From Rhizoctonia solani (Eukaryota > Basidiomycota > Agaricomycetes > Cantharellales > Ceratobasidiaceae), in NCBI RefSeq assembly GCF_016906535.1, contig NC_057375.1, positions 1,054,001-1,118,000 on the forward strand: a stretch of DNA of 64,000 nucleotides, read 5' to 3'. The notes below the pieces were generated by a model, which saw only the letters and a program-made list of their open reading frames with translations, was not told where the DNA came from and searched no databases. The translations under genes and the position numbers were made by a program. The first letter of the stretch is position 1. The number at the start of each line of letters is the position of its first letter. Of this stretch, positions 53,303 to 64,000 are shown piece by piece.

Positions 53303-53879
53303 TATGAGCGTGCGCTTTGGAGATATATTGCATGACTTATATTTTACGATTATTGTGGTTTGGGAGCACAATGGCTCAAACATCTTGTAGAAACATATCA
53401 CCTGAAAAGATTTAAAGTCTGAGACGTATACATACATGGTAGCTAAATTGGTGAGAAAGGATACTACACGACGATATGACGTTTGGCTGCGGTCAAGATT
53501 TTCTTTCAATGCGCCTGATATATATACATATCGAAGAATGTGCCAATAGCGAGCACATGCATATTTCGCCAGTCGGACTACGAAAGGGATCAAAACAGCG
53601 GTTTGGGAAGCACCTGAGAGACGAGTACGACTTGTGGGTCGGGTGAACAAAAGACTCCGATCGCGACTAAAGAGGGATGGAGTGTGGAAAAACAAACACC
53701 GAACGTGCCAAGCAAAACTCGCGAATGATGTGGCCGCGAGCAAGGAGCTGCTCGGACTACTGTACCACGCGATATGGACCCTACGTAAGGGCCAGTCCTA
53801 GTCTATCGCATCATTGGCCTTTTCTGCAAAATCCATCGGAGCTTGTGAGCTTGGAATGCTCGAGAAGTATAAACGATCG
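53303..53879. other. Intergenic, 3' flank of MFS-2
   Basis: No gene is supported. The only long open frames (for example on the minus strand at 53258-53743) have no recognisable motif. The segment ends at MITE B. Confidence 0.45.
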
Positions 53880-54099
53880 CACTGTGGCGTGATAAGATCT
53901 TGAAAATCAGTATGTCAGTAAAATATATTGTTTTTCAGTATAATACGGCCTGAAAACTACAATGTCGGTATGCCTTCCTCAGTATGAATCAGACTATGGG
54001 AGAATTAATACCTAAAGCTAGTATATATTGACCTTGATTTCAGCTCAATTTATACTTAAACACACGTACTTATTTTCAGTATTTTGACCTTGTACAGTG
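53880..54099 (-). mobile_element. MITE copy B (CACTG-terminal family, 220 bp)
   Basis: Reverse orientation relative to copy A: starts CACTGTGGCGTGATAAGAT and ends ACCTTGTACAGTG. Internal blocks match copies A, C and D. Flanking triplets TCG and GCG agree at two of three bases, near to a 3-bp target duplication. Confidence 0.8.
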
Positions 54100-54492
54100 G
54101 CGAGATTATTATGAGCGTCTCATTTAAGCTTCTCGAGCATGTTGGACCCATGAGCTCCGGTGGATTTCGCAGAGTTGTCACACCGTGGGCTACGAGATCA
54201 TCTCTACGTGTCAGAGAAGCAGTCTAACGACAACACGAGACCGTCGGAATAGACTATTAACTTGACCTTGGGCCAGGACAACGATTAGGGAATAGACGTG
54301 GGGAACGGATATAGGGAATACACAGACGACCGGAATCGGAGGACAAAGAGGGATGGGGCAGGTGAGGCGGTACGCCGAACTGGGGTGCCACCGGGCCGCG
54401 CCACCGAGCGAGTTGGGCGCGCGGCTAAACCAGGTTGAATGCGAGCAGTATAAAGTTGAGTATCTTATGGTGTCTGTTTTAGTTGATGACAG
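54100..54492. other. Region replacing the 5' half of SDR-B
   Basis: Where SDR exons 1-3 should be there is unrelated sequence. It includes a GC-rich block at 54365-54430 (GGCGGTACGCCGA, GGGTGCCACC) that recurs at 9915-9975. It probably marks an insertion or rearrangement that beheaded SDR-B. Confidence 0.45.
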
Positions 54493-55160
54493 ACGTGTTC
54501 GGCGTTCTTAACGTTACTCGATCGTTCCTTCCTCACTTTCGCGAACGTCGTTCTGGTGGTATCGTGATAACACCATCTATTGGATCGAGAGAATACTTTC
54601 CATGCACCACCGTTCATTCCGCTACAAAAGCAGTAGTGTCGGTATTGGGTGAGGAGCTGAAGGCCGACGTGGAACCTTTGGGGATCAAATCGCTAACGAT
54701 TGAGCTGGTACGTCGTTGAGAGAAATGTTAGCGGCTCCATAATGATCTTGCTTTAATATTTCTTCTATAAAATGATTCAATAAGGGAATATTCAGAACAT
54801 CAATCCTTGAAAGAGACACCAATATAAAGAGAGTATCTCAGGTTATCCCCGACTATAAATCTATCAATGACTGGTTCGACGACTTTAGAGAGAAGAGTAT
54901 CGGAAACGAGCCCAACAATCCCAAGCTGAGAGCGCTGCGTGTGATCGAAGCTACTACTCAAAGTGGTATGGCTACCGGTAGGAAAGTGCCAGCACGTATA
55001 GTTTTGGGAATGTGAGTCAATTAAGCATAGTAAATATCGAAAGCACTAACCATTAAATTCGTATTTTAGTTGCGGGAAGGAGCCGTTGATGACAATGTGC
55101 TAGGACACAATTAAGCAGATCGAAGACTGGAGCGACTTTATCTGTTCAACTGGCTACTAA
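54493..55160 (+). pseudogene. SDR-B, truncated and mutated short-chain dehydrogenase copy
   Basis: Homologous to the 3' half of SDR-A and SDR-C, starting at VFGVLNVTRSFLPHFRERR. The cofactor-binding exons (TGxxxGxG, NNAG) are missing. The catalytic Tyr of YSATKAA is His here (codon 54615-54617), and the Ser-containing ISSxSS motif reads TPSIGS. A TAG stop (55101-55103) interrupts the last exon, after which the homology continues to DWSDFICSTGY and a stop at 55158-55160. Splice sites after the catalytic exon and before the last exon are still recognisable. It is flanked by MITE B and MITE C in the same orientation. Four independent defects make it a genuine pseudogene. Confidence 0.85.
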
Positions 55161-55322
55161 ACAGTTTGGGTGTCATTATTTGACCCATTGTGAATGCATC
55201 CAAATATCTATGGCTCCAGGTAGGAATAATTAGTTTTTAGATGCGACCGGAAGGCAAAGTTTTCAGCTAAAATTTACCCACCTGATTTTGAGATCCGCTT
55301 GCTTCTGTAAGGCCACTCCCGG

Positions 55323-55541
55323 CACTGTGGTATGATAAGATCCTGAAAATTAGTACGTCAGTAAAAGATGCCTTTTTTCAGTAGGATATGACCTGAAAAT
55401 TACAATGTCAGTATGCCTCCCTCAGCATGAATCAGACCATGGAAGAATTGATACCTAAAGTCAGTGTATATTGACCTTGATTTCAGCTCAATCCTCACTT
55501 AAACACACATACTGATTTTCAGCATTGTAACCTTGTACAGT
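55323..55541 (-). mobile_element. MITE copy C (CACTG-terminal family, 219 bp)
   Basis: Same orientation as copy B: CACTGTGGTATGATAAGAT to AACCTTGTACAGTG. It is flanked on both sides by CGG, a clean 3-bp target-site duplication. Non-coding. Confidence 0.85.
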
Positions 55542-57143
55542 GCGGGGTCTAAAGTGAGACCTCCCTCCTCCACTTTGAGCGCAAGCCTTCATGTTCTGGT
55601 CAAGCCTTAGGTGTGATTTATAATCTAACACACCGGAATTTGCTTGGACCCACTCAGTGCTCGCCTGGAAAGGGACAATGATAGATTACTTCGCAGAATG
55701 ACTGACCTTTCAGACCCGGGTGCCCGCCCGGCCCGCTTGTCACTTAGTGTGTATATACCATTACCACCCGTCCATCAGTCCGTCTAGCCAGTTCGAGTGT
55801 TCCCAAGGCAACCTAGTGACTACCCAGCGTGAAAAGGTGGTCTCTCGGTAAGTCAGCGAGTTTCAATGCTCGTACACCGTACTCACCCTAGAATGAAATC
55901 TGTGACAGAAAGCGCTGGATACTCGTGAGGTGGATTAATAATTTGCAACTATAGTTAATTGTAAGGTGACATAGCGTAACTACACTTATAAACTGATCCT
56001 GTTTTGAGATGCTTTGCATATGGCTCGCATGTATAAGTAATATGTCCAGTGTATTGGCCGGCTCATCTAGATGAAAATACCCAAAACATTTCAAATGAAT
56101 CAATTTTTTTTACCCGTCAGGACTCTGTGTCATATTAAATGGTTCATGAGAACACACGAGAAAATAGAGAGAGGTCCGAAGGATCTCCAGTCTCCTGCTA
56201 GTTCACCTTCACGGGCCCACGAGCGCTCCGGAGACTTCAAGGCCTCCGCAGAGAAGGCTTCTCAAATATGGTGAGCTTCATGGCCACATTGTGCTCCCAA
56301 GTGTTCGCGAGCTTTCTATGTTTTGGTTCAGGAGTCCCAAAACTTCAGGTTCTAGGGCGTGTAATCAAAGCCAGTTGAGCGCGGAAGAAGATCCAAGGAT
56401 GGAGTCAGTAATCCCCGACGTTTCTCCGATCGAGAACCAACCTTCGTTGGAGAAGTTTATACGATAGGTGCCAAGTGGATAGTATACAATTGTTCATTCT
56501 TCCGACATGTGTAAGACAATTTTGCCGGCCCGAACGCATGCAGGATCCGGAATAAAACGGTAGATTTGCCTGTGTTTAATTATATCATTATTAGCATCCC
56601 CACTATTGACAACTTTAAATTTTCCAGATGATCAAGGTGTAGATCTTTTCATGTAAAGTTTACAAGTGTGAGCTTGCCGCGTAGGGAAATCGTCAAACTA
56701 CAGGATACTTTTGGCTGGCTGTTTTACCAATCTGTCATATCTATATATAAAAAACCCAGACAGCCGGGTATATATGTTTAACTGTTTCCCTTTTCACTGT
56801 GCATTCTCATGGCGAAATATTCAAATGTGTTGACCAAAGGATCCCACGATTGCAAGGCCAGGCATTATGATCTTTGCCTTGTAGGGCAATGAAAGGTAGA
56901 TTTAAGACTAAAGTGCTTTGTGAAATAACTACTTCTATGGTACTAGTGGATGTAGTGGTAGTGGGTCTATTATAACGACAACCCAAAGATGATATCATAG
57001 TGGCTAGTAGATTCTTGTACCTTGCGTGATTGGTCTACGGGAAGAACTCATGGAGATCTTGCAGTTTCATGTTGCAATATAGCCTATTTTGTATTGGTAA
57101 AGCGATGCAACTTTATACCGGCTAAAAACAACGAGTCCGTATG
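55542..57143. other. Intergenic region between MITE C and MITE D
   Basis: About 1.6 kb without a supported gene. The right part (56850-57110) is the second copy of the SDR upstream region that also precedes SDR-A. Confidence 0.5.
56850..57110 (+). repeat. Upstream region shared by SDR-A and SDR-C (copy 2)
   Basis: Matches blocks within 48063-48560 in the same order. The shorter length reflects deletions relative to copy 1, and the match is interrupted before the gene by MITE D. Confidence 0.6.
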
Positions 57144-57363
57144 CACTGTACAAGGTTAAAATACTGAAAATAAGGATGTGTGTTTAAGTAGGAATTGAAC
57201 TGAAATCAAGGCCAATATATGCTAACTTTAAATATCAATTCTCCCTTGGTCTGATTCGTACTGAGGAAATCATACTGACGTTGTAGTTTTCAGACCAAAT
57301 TATACTGAAAAAAGATGACTTTTACTGATATACTGATTTTCAGGATCTTATCACGCCATAGTG
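57144..57363 (+). mobile_element. MITE copy D (CACTG-terminal family, 220 bp)
   Basis: CACTGTACAAGGTTA to ATCACGCCATAGTG, in the same orientation as copy A. It is flanked on both sides by ATG, giving a 3-bp target-site duplication. It lies ~245 bp upstream of the SDR-C start and so is part of that promoter region. Confidence 0.85.
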
Positions 57364-57606
57364 ATGTCTGCTCGCCTTTTTTTTTTAGAACTCGGTTCCT
57401 ATTTGCTGTGTGAAATGAAATTAATAAATATATAGGATTCCCATGCACATGTACACCCGAAGTAAATTCGAACTTTCATTTTTCGTATACCTTTGCACAC
57501 CTCCTTCGAAGCCAGACATACTCGATGTGCCCGTAGGGTAAATAAGGCTTCCATCAGTACCCCGGCTCCCCATTCCCTTTCGCCCTTACCATATAGATCA
57601 AGTCCA

Positions 57607-58828
57607 ATGTCTGACCAAAGGCCGAAAGACAGCTCCGTATGGTTCGTCACAGGATGCAGCACTGGTATGGGCAGACAATTTGCCCTGGTAAGTAGATCCA
57701 GTGTCGTGGGCCCTGAGCATCCTCCAATGCGCTGACATCCATCATACGCATGCGCATACATACCGCTACCTAGACGCTTTTGAGCATGGGACAAAAGGTC
57801 ATCGCAACAGCTCGGAACATCGATAGGATCCGTGATATAGAGCAAGCAGGGGCGGCTGTAATGACAGTGGATGTCACCTGGTCGCCAGAAAAGCTGAAAG
57901 AAGTGGCTACAAGCGCTATCGGGACCTATGGGAGAGTGGACTACCTAATCAATAACGCTGGGTAAGTATAGGAGCACTGAGCCGGAGGAGGCCCACTAAT
58001 TAATATTTGATTCGCGACCAGTTACCCGTGTCAAGGTGCAATCGAGGAAGTGAGCCACCAAGAGACTTATGATGTTTTTAGCACGAGTACGTATGTAATG
58101 TTTGTGATTGTCAGTACCAGAACTGATAGTATGTGGTATGGCCGATGATAGATGTATTCGGTGTTCTGAACGTTACGCGGTCGTTCCTTCCTCACTTTCG
58201 CGAACGTCGTTCTGGCGGTATCGTAATCATCTCATCCATTTCATCAAGACAATACTTTCCAGGAATCACCATTTACTCTGCTACGAAAGCAGCAGTGTCA
58301 ATGATAGGGGAAGGACTGAAAGACGAAGTGGAAGCTTTAGGGATCAAGGTACTTACGGTTGACCTGGTAAGTTGCCATGACAAACATAAGTGTTTGCTTG
58401 ATAATCTTACTTGAATATCTCTTCTCCGGAATGCTTTGGTAAGGGAGTATTCAAAACCTCAGCGTTCAAAAGAGACACAAACCTCAAGAAGGCGGCTCAA
58501 GTTATTCCGGATTATAAGCCCATTAATGATCGGTACGACGAAATTCGGGAAATTTTGATGGGAAACGAACCCAACGATCCCAAACTGGGAGTGTTACGTA
58601 TAATCGAAGTGATTACTCAGAGTGGTATGGCTGCTGGTAGAGTAGTGCCAGTACGGATCCCTTTGGGAAAGTAGGTTGGCTCAGTTACGCCCTGATAATC
58701 AATATTAACGAAATTGATGCCCATCTTCCCGATTCAGGGATGCAAAAGAGCCATTGATTAATAATTGTCACGATATAATTGAGGAGGTCGAAGGCTGGAG
58801 CAACATTATCTCCTCAACCGGTTACTGA
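57607..58828 (+). CDS. Short-chain dehydrogenase/reductase C
   Basis: The ATG at 57607 gives MSDQRPKDSSVWFVTGCSTG, with TGCSTGMG as the cofactor motif. Then come GQKVIATARNIDRIRDI, VDYLINNAG, YPCQGAIEEVSHQETYDVF, VFGVLNVTRSFLPHFRERR, IVIISSISSRQ (catalytic Ser), IYSATKAAVS (catalytic Tyr and Lys), and a C-terminal region ending GWSNIISSTGY at 58828. All splice junctions keep frame, so it should encode an active NAD(P)-dependent oxidoreductase of about 300 residues. Exon 2 is almost identical to SDR-A at DNA level while other exons are more diverged. A MITE sits in its upstream region, which could alter expression. Confidence 0.87.
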
Positions 58829-59027
58829 GCCATTTGGTACCACATGTACAATCTAACCATTGCAAATACATCCAGATGTTCCTTGAGGTAGTTTCTATTG
58901 AAAAGAAGAGCGCGTGCCCGGGTAATTTAATTAGCGATTCCGGTGCTAAGGACAATATAAGGAAATAATTATTTGCTGGCCGCAAGCCTAACACTCTAGG
59001 AATAGCATATAACGAAAATAGCCTCAA

Positions 59028-62000
59028 TTATACCTTTGGCCCCTCCGTTGTCTCTTCGGATTCAGGTTCAGGTTCGGGCTCGGGCTCTGGACGCATAGGT
59101 AACTCCTCTACTTCCTCCACGACGCGCGCAGGTGCACGTTCAACCTGTGCTTCGAGTAGCTCTTGTCGCAAAGCCTCACTATCGGCACCAGACTCGGATT
59201 CGAGTTCGTTGGGCGATAAAAGTACACGACTCTTGCGTAAAATCTCGCCCTATAGAGAGGTTAATATCACTAGGAGCTCTAAGCGTATGGAACTTACTTC
59301 TTCTGCGACCCAAGATCGGCTTAAGTTCTCCGCTGGGGAAGTTTCACCATCACCATCTCCGTCGCCTTCTCCTCCCACATCTTCGATGTTTCCTAGCTCT
59401 TCCTCCTTGGTTTGTTCGGCAGATACTTCCCCATGAATGTCCAGCCCGAGTCCAACGGTTGGTCCTGGGGTACTCGCCAGCAAACGCACAAGTCCGTCAT
59501 TGAGTGCCAGCATTTGCCCCAGAACAGCTTCGTCCTTCTCCGTTCGGATCATCTCTACAAGCACGGATCGCACCTCCTTCGCTCGTTTCAACAATTTTTC
59601 CCCCCGTTCCTCACGAGAAAAGTCGTCTGCACACGAGCGTGCAGCGGACATGACCTCTGTTGGGCTCATCTTCCATACCCCGATTCGGCCGGCCGGGTCT
59701 ACACCAGCAGCGGCTGTTGCATTGATATTAACTTGTGCGTCCCGGGCCAATGTGCTGTGCTCAATCGGCTCCCAGACGGCGCTGGCTGTATCTTCCAAAA
59801 CAGGCGACATTATTCCTTCTACGAGCTTTCCAGCCCTCGCTTCTTCGGTAGCTTGTGCCCTTTCAGTATTTCGCAAGCAAATCTTCAGTATTTCCCTACA
59901 CAATCGCGCCATTTCCTCCTCCCCCGGTGAAATGCTCAGGTCCAGGCATCGCAGTTCGTAATTGACTTTGAGCCCCACGCTGAGGGCGAGGACCCCTGCA
60001 ACGTCGAGAGAATTAGATGTGAGATCAAGGTGTTGTAGAGAGGGAAAATCAGGTATAAATTCGGCGAGAGCGATGGCACCTTGAGACGTGAGACCGGTAG
60101 AAGAAAGGGATAGGTGGCGTAGTGTCGTATTGAGAGTCAATGCATTACGCATAACATGAATTCCTTCCAATGAAGGGGAGGAACAAGGGTTGTTGGAAAG
60201 GTCGAGCGATGCGAGAGTTGAATTGTATTTCTAAAGAGCAAAAATTAGCCCAATTTAATGCGAAAAAAGATGAGTTAAAAAGGCCTACTAAAGCTTCAGC
60301 AAGTTGAACCAACCCCTGAACCTCAATTCTATTATCACTAAGATTTAATGTCCTCAGCGTCCTGTTACGCTTCAGTACTTGGGCGATATAGGACACCCCA
60401 CCCTATATTTTGGATCAGGTGAGTATATTATCGTCAAGATTAGTTGAGAATCAAGATCAACTCACTCTAACGTCGTTTGATCTCAAGTCCAACAAAGTCA
60501 AACACCCGAGTTTTGGTACACCTTCCATGCTCCGTACAATATCCATCAATGCAGCCGACGTTCTACTTCCTGTCGTCCCTGGAGCTGGGCCGGCGCTAAG
60601 CGCTGTACTGACATTTGCTGGCGGATTGGAAGGCAGTCGAGTCGTTACGCCTCCCAGAGACGAGCTGGTGATCATCGTAACAGGGCTTGGTACCGCAGGG
60701 CGAGGAGGAATGTTTGGTCGAGTCAAGGGAGGCGCTCCGCCGCGAGGTGCTTGAGAAGAAGGCTGACTAGCTGCGGCGCGCGCAGCGTTTTGGAGGCGTA
60801 CAGCTAGCGGGGTTTGTCGGGGAGTGTATGGTACGGGAATCATTCCTGATCCTGTCCCCGTTGATGTCTGGACAGTCGGGCCTCCTGGAGTAATACCTGG
60901 AAGTCCAGTCATCGACTTAGCAGGAGATCCACTTCCCTGCTGATCTGATGGAGTACCCGTTCCTGAACTTGGCTGAGAAGATACATTATTTGACACGCCT
61001 GCAGCCGCTCTTCTAATCCGTGGAACGTATGCGGTATAGTTGGTACCCGGAACTACTGGGGGAGGCTGGACAGCTGGATGACGAGGTGGTGGGGCGATGG
61101 GTTTGGCTGACAGGGCAAGAGCTTGTGGAGGATGGTTGGCTGGGGAGTCAGGGACTAAAAACAAATTTAATCACCAAGTATATCATTGAATAACGACAAT
61201 CCTCACCGGCTGAAGGTAGGGCTGGTGTAGGCTTGGCACTCCCGGCCGCGACCGCACCTGCCAGCCGCGCTTGCAAGCCTACTGGTTTTGGAGCGATAAC
61301 GGGAGGAGGCGGTTTAGTGCTCGAAGTCGCGAGTTTTTCTTGTCTATCTGAGCCGTTGGCCAGACCTTCACTTCCTGTGGGAGGCGAAGAAGTAATATCC
61401 CGTTCCTTGAACGTCGAAATAGTAGTTAAACTAGATTGAGAGGTCACGTTTGGCCGATTGTTGGCCGACTCGGTGTGATTTAAAGAATCTTGATTGTGCC
61501 CTGTTGGACCTGTCGCCGCGGGAGTCGACAGAGATCTCGGTGGACGAGGAGAAGGAGGGGCACTGGATAGCGGAGTTTGTGATTGACTTCCCAACCCGAA
61601 TCCTAATCCAAGAGTTTGTTCCCCTACGCTTGCTCTCCCTACTGCACCGGGGAGTGCTAACGCCCCTGTACCTCCAGGTCCTGTACCTTGATCCGGATAG
61701 TCTTTGATCATTAACGCTATAGCCACGGCGCCCGCAGAGCCAATTTTATTGCCTCGTAAGGATACCGTCTGGATTTGGGAAGTACGTATTGCATGGGCTA
61801 TTGGCAATAGTGAAGGTAAAATGCGTAGGACGTGTTAACCGGCAATATGGTATTTTGTTTGAAGCGCGACAAGAGAGCGTGGATTGGATCGGAGCGTATT
61901 AAAAGCAACGAACGCGATGAGAAAATGAATTGGCAATGAACTTGGAGGTCTCACCAAACGCCTCCAACCCAGGCCCTTTAAGCGCGCACTCATCAAATTT

Positions 62001-63166
62001 GATACCCATCCATGCGCGTCTAGTCTTTTTATTCTTGTCTGCCGAGACTGGGGATCCAGGCCTCGGAGTAGTTGTCCCTCCGCTCGTAGGCGACTCCAGT
62101 GGAGGTATGACACCTGAGACGGAACCCCGTGGAGACGATACGGAGCCTCTGGGAGACGTTGATACTGACAGCCGTGGGGAGCTAGGGCCTGCACCAGGTG
62201 ACTCGGGATAGCGCGTCGGATCCCGCACGCGCCTCGGCACTGACGTGTCGATCGTGGGTCGTACTGCAGCACTTCCATCAAAGGGATTCGAGAACTGTAT
62301 AGCTGATGCAGCACTGTCTATAGACGCAATTGAAGGGGTTCTGCTCATTCGAGGGGTTGCAGCTGGTGGTGGTGGTGCGGGAGGAGCAGGGGGTAGAACG
62401 GCGAGGATAGCTTCGACGGCTCGTTTATCCATCACATTCATCGATAAATCAATAAATTCCAGCGCGTGGGCTTTGCCTAGAAATGTGGAGATCATTTTGA
62501 AGGCACTGAAACGTAGTCGTTTATTGTTTGCAAGCGCAAGGTGGGCGAGGGAATCTGGAATAAGGATTGCATGGAGAATGGGCTTTAGGGTCTACCTGGC
62601 AGTTATTTAGGACGATTTTAATAGATATATGAGGCACGTACCAAGTCATCCAAATCACAATCAGACAAAATCAATCGTTGAAGCCCCCAATCAAGGGCGA
62701 GCAGGTCAGCCAAGGCCGACGCAACGTCGAACGTCATGCGCATCCGGGATAAATCTAGTACTTTGGGGGCGGCGATTCCTGCTCGAATTTGTGCGGCTAT
62801 TGTCGGATCCACTCGCTCGTCTCGTATCTTGCAAATATCGCGGTATAGGGCCTCTACGCGAGCAGCTGTCCATGCTTGCTGTTGCTCAGTTTCTCGCCTT
62901 AGACGTTCTGCAGCATCAATTTCTAGCCTGGCTTCACTCTGTGTCGTGCTACTAGGCGCAGTATCACTTGATATGGGGTATACGACCCTTATGTCCGGCA
63001 CAATAAAGTGTGCTCGCTTCAGCACAAGCTCCCCGTCAGCGTTCAACGGCTGTGTAGTCCCGGGTCCAAGTAGTCGAGATATCGAAAGCACATCGCGTGT
63101 AAACGAAAAGAATGGCTTGGGCGCTGGTGGTGGTCTTTTTAATATGCCTTTTTTCGTCTGGCTCAT
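59028..63166 (-). CDS. Large leucine-rich-repeat protein, PPP1R37-like, with disordered insertions
   Basis: Start ATG at 63166 (MSQTKKGILKRPPPAPKPFF); stop at 59028-59030. Ribonuclease-inhibitor-type LRRs appear in several blocks: LQRLILSDCDLDDL, LEFIDLSMNVMDKRAVEAIL, IQTVSLRGNKIGSAGAVAIAL, LTLLDLRSNDVR, LRTLNLSDNRIEVQGLVQLA, LASLDLSNN, LRHLSLSSTGLTSQGAIALA and LQHLDLTSNSLDVAGVLALS. Two very long Ser/Pro/Thr/Gly-rich segments split the repeats, and the C-terminus is acidic (PEPEPEPEPESEE). The last LRRs and the spacing to the helical tail closely resemble animal protein phosphatase 1 regulatory subunit 37, so a PP1-binding regulator is my best guess, though I see no clear RVxF docking motif. 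Introns are few and all frames join; the total is well over 1,000 residues. It is convergent with SDR-C. Confidence 0.8.
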
Positions 63167-64000
63167 ACTGAAGCCAGTTTCAAGTCGTGTGCCAGAGGAT
63201 GAGAGCAAGTATACTTTCCCATGCCGCCCAGCGCTTCACAGAGATCAGCTGATGACAAATACATCACATGACAGGCGCGAGAACTCAAGGGATCTACTTT
63301 CCCATTGCTGTGTAGACTTTAACTCTCCAAAATTTACTCGTCACTGGTGGCCTCCCTTATAGTAACATTGCTATGAAAGTCTCTGTCTGAAATAAATCAT
63401 TGGATATGTGTTATTGACCATGACCACACTCCTATTATTTAACACGAAACTCTCAGCTAGTATCGAACGAATCCCCCGAGTGCTACGTAGATTTACGCTA
63501 GACATTTACCACAAGGTTAATTCTTCGTCAACTGCGGCTTAAAATAAAGATTTTTCCGATTTGTATCTTCCATGTGCTTTGGTCGTTGGTTCATTTTTCA
63601 TTGTTGAGCGCAACACTGTATTGATAAAGAAAGGACAATTGGCTACTTCTTAAGGTTATTCGGTGCCTCTATGGGAATGTTGGATTTGTTCGGTCTATAC
63701 CTTGCTGACTACTAACTCGATGTCAACCGATATGTCGACTGGTCTGATATATGCCTCACCTGAAACCATCCTATCACCTTGGCTCCACCCACATTTTACA
63801 TTTCCTTGATGTCGTTGTTTTTCAGTCTTATTGATACCGACACCCAGTAGCATATTCAGCACTTGATGCACTTCCTTTCACGGGTGAGCCTAGACTCCAT
63901 CATTAGATGCACCACCCACCACGATCATCTCATCTAGGTGGCCACATTTGAGACGACAATATGCGATTGTGCCAGGTGAACTGCTTCTTCAAAATCCTTC
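63167..64000. other. Promoter side of the LRR gene
   Basis: Upstream region of the LRR gene to the window edge. No second gene is supported; an in-frame extension to 63208 has only a TTG start. Confidence 0.45.

Noticed and set aside
59437..59961. Long plus-strand frames opposite the LRR gene
   Set aside because: Shadow frames of a GC-rich, codon-biased exon; the minus strand has clear LRR motifs.

Overview
The window reads as nuclear DNA of a filamentous basidiomycete, probably an Agaricomycete. The support is genes broken by many introns of about 45-65 bp, tiny internal exons (7, 10 and 15 nt), occasional GC-AG introns, and a gene content typical of plant-associated or wood/litter fungi: tandem GH3 beta-glucosidases, tyrosinase, GMC oxidoreductase, Old Yellow Enzyme, subtilase and a Zn2Cys6 regulator. 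Rhizoctonia/Ceratobasidium-like fungi would fit, but the species is inference.

Layout, left to right. 0-1.2 kb: a partial armadillo-repeat gene (minus). 2.8-4.1 kb: a secreted tyrosinase (plus). 4.5-5.3 kb: a 5'-truncated non-LTR retrotransposon between 17-bp target-site duplications. 5.8-17.4 kb: three GH3 beta-glucosidase genes in tandem (minus). 18.2-22.7 kb: a GMC oxidoreductase and an Old Yellow Enzyme-type flavin oxidoreductase (minus). 25.0-27.8 kb: a monocarboxylate-permease-like MFS transporter (plus) whose promoter and first codons are duplicated in tandem. 28.6-31.7 kb: a C2-domain AGC kinase of Sch9 type (minus). 33.8-36.1 kb: a Zn2Cys6 transcription factor (plus). 37.3-40.3 kb: a secreted subtilisin-like protease (minus). 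41.0-45.6 kb: a MATE exporter and a phenol-hydroxylase-like FAD monooxygenase (minus). 48.7-58.8 kb: a duplicated block with two apparently intact short-chain dehydrogenases, one SDR pseudogene, a second MFS transporter and a family of ~220-bp MITEs. 59.0-63.2 kb: a large leucine-rich-repeat protein resembling protein phosphatase 1 regulatory subunit 37 (minus).

How the genes may work together: the secreted beta-glucosidases, tyrosinase, GMC enzyme and protease suit extracellular attack on plant glycosides, phenolics and protein. The FAD monooxygenase, MATE exporter, OYE, SDRs and MFS permeases suit uptake, conversion and export of the small aromatic or carbonyl compounds released. This is inferred from families and proximity; no co-regulation can be seen. 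The kinase, LRR protein and ARM protein look like ordinary housekeeping or signalling genes.

Two sequence-level patterns matter. First, genes between about 12.9 and 27.3 kb carry at least ten one-base deletions, most in short homopolymers, while most genes on either side read through cleanly. This suggests either locally poor consensus or a run of decaying genes. Second, the paralogous genes show short near-identical patches inside diverged sequence (GH3-2/GH3-3 and SDR-A/SDR-C), as expected from gene conversion. I found no CRISPR, rRNA or convincing tRNA, and nothing that I can call a wholly new system.
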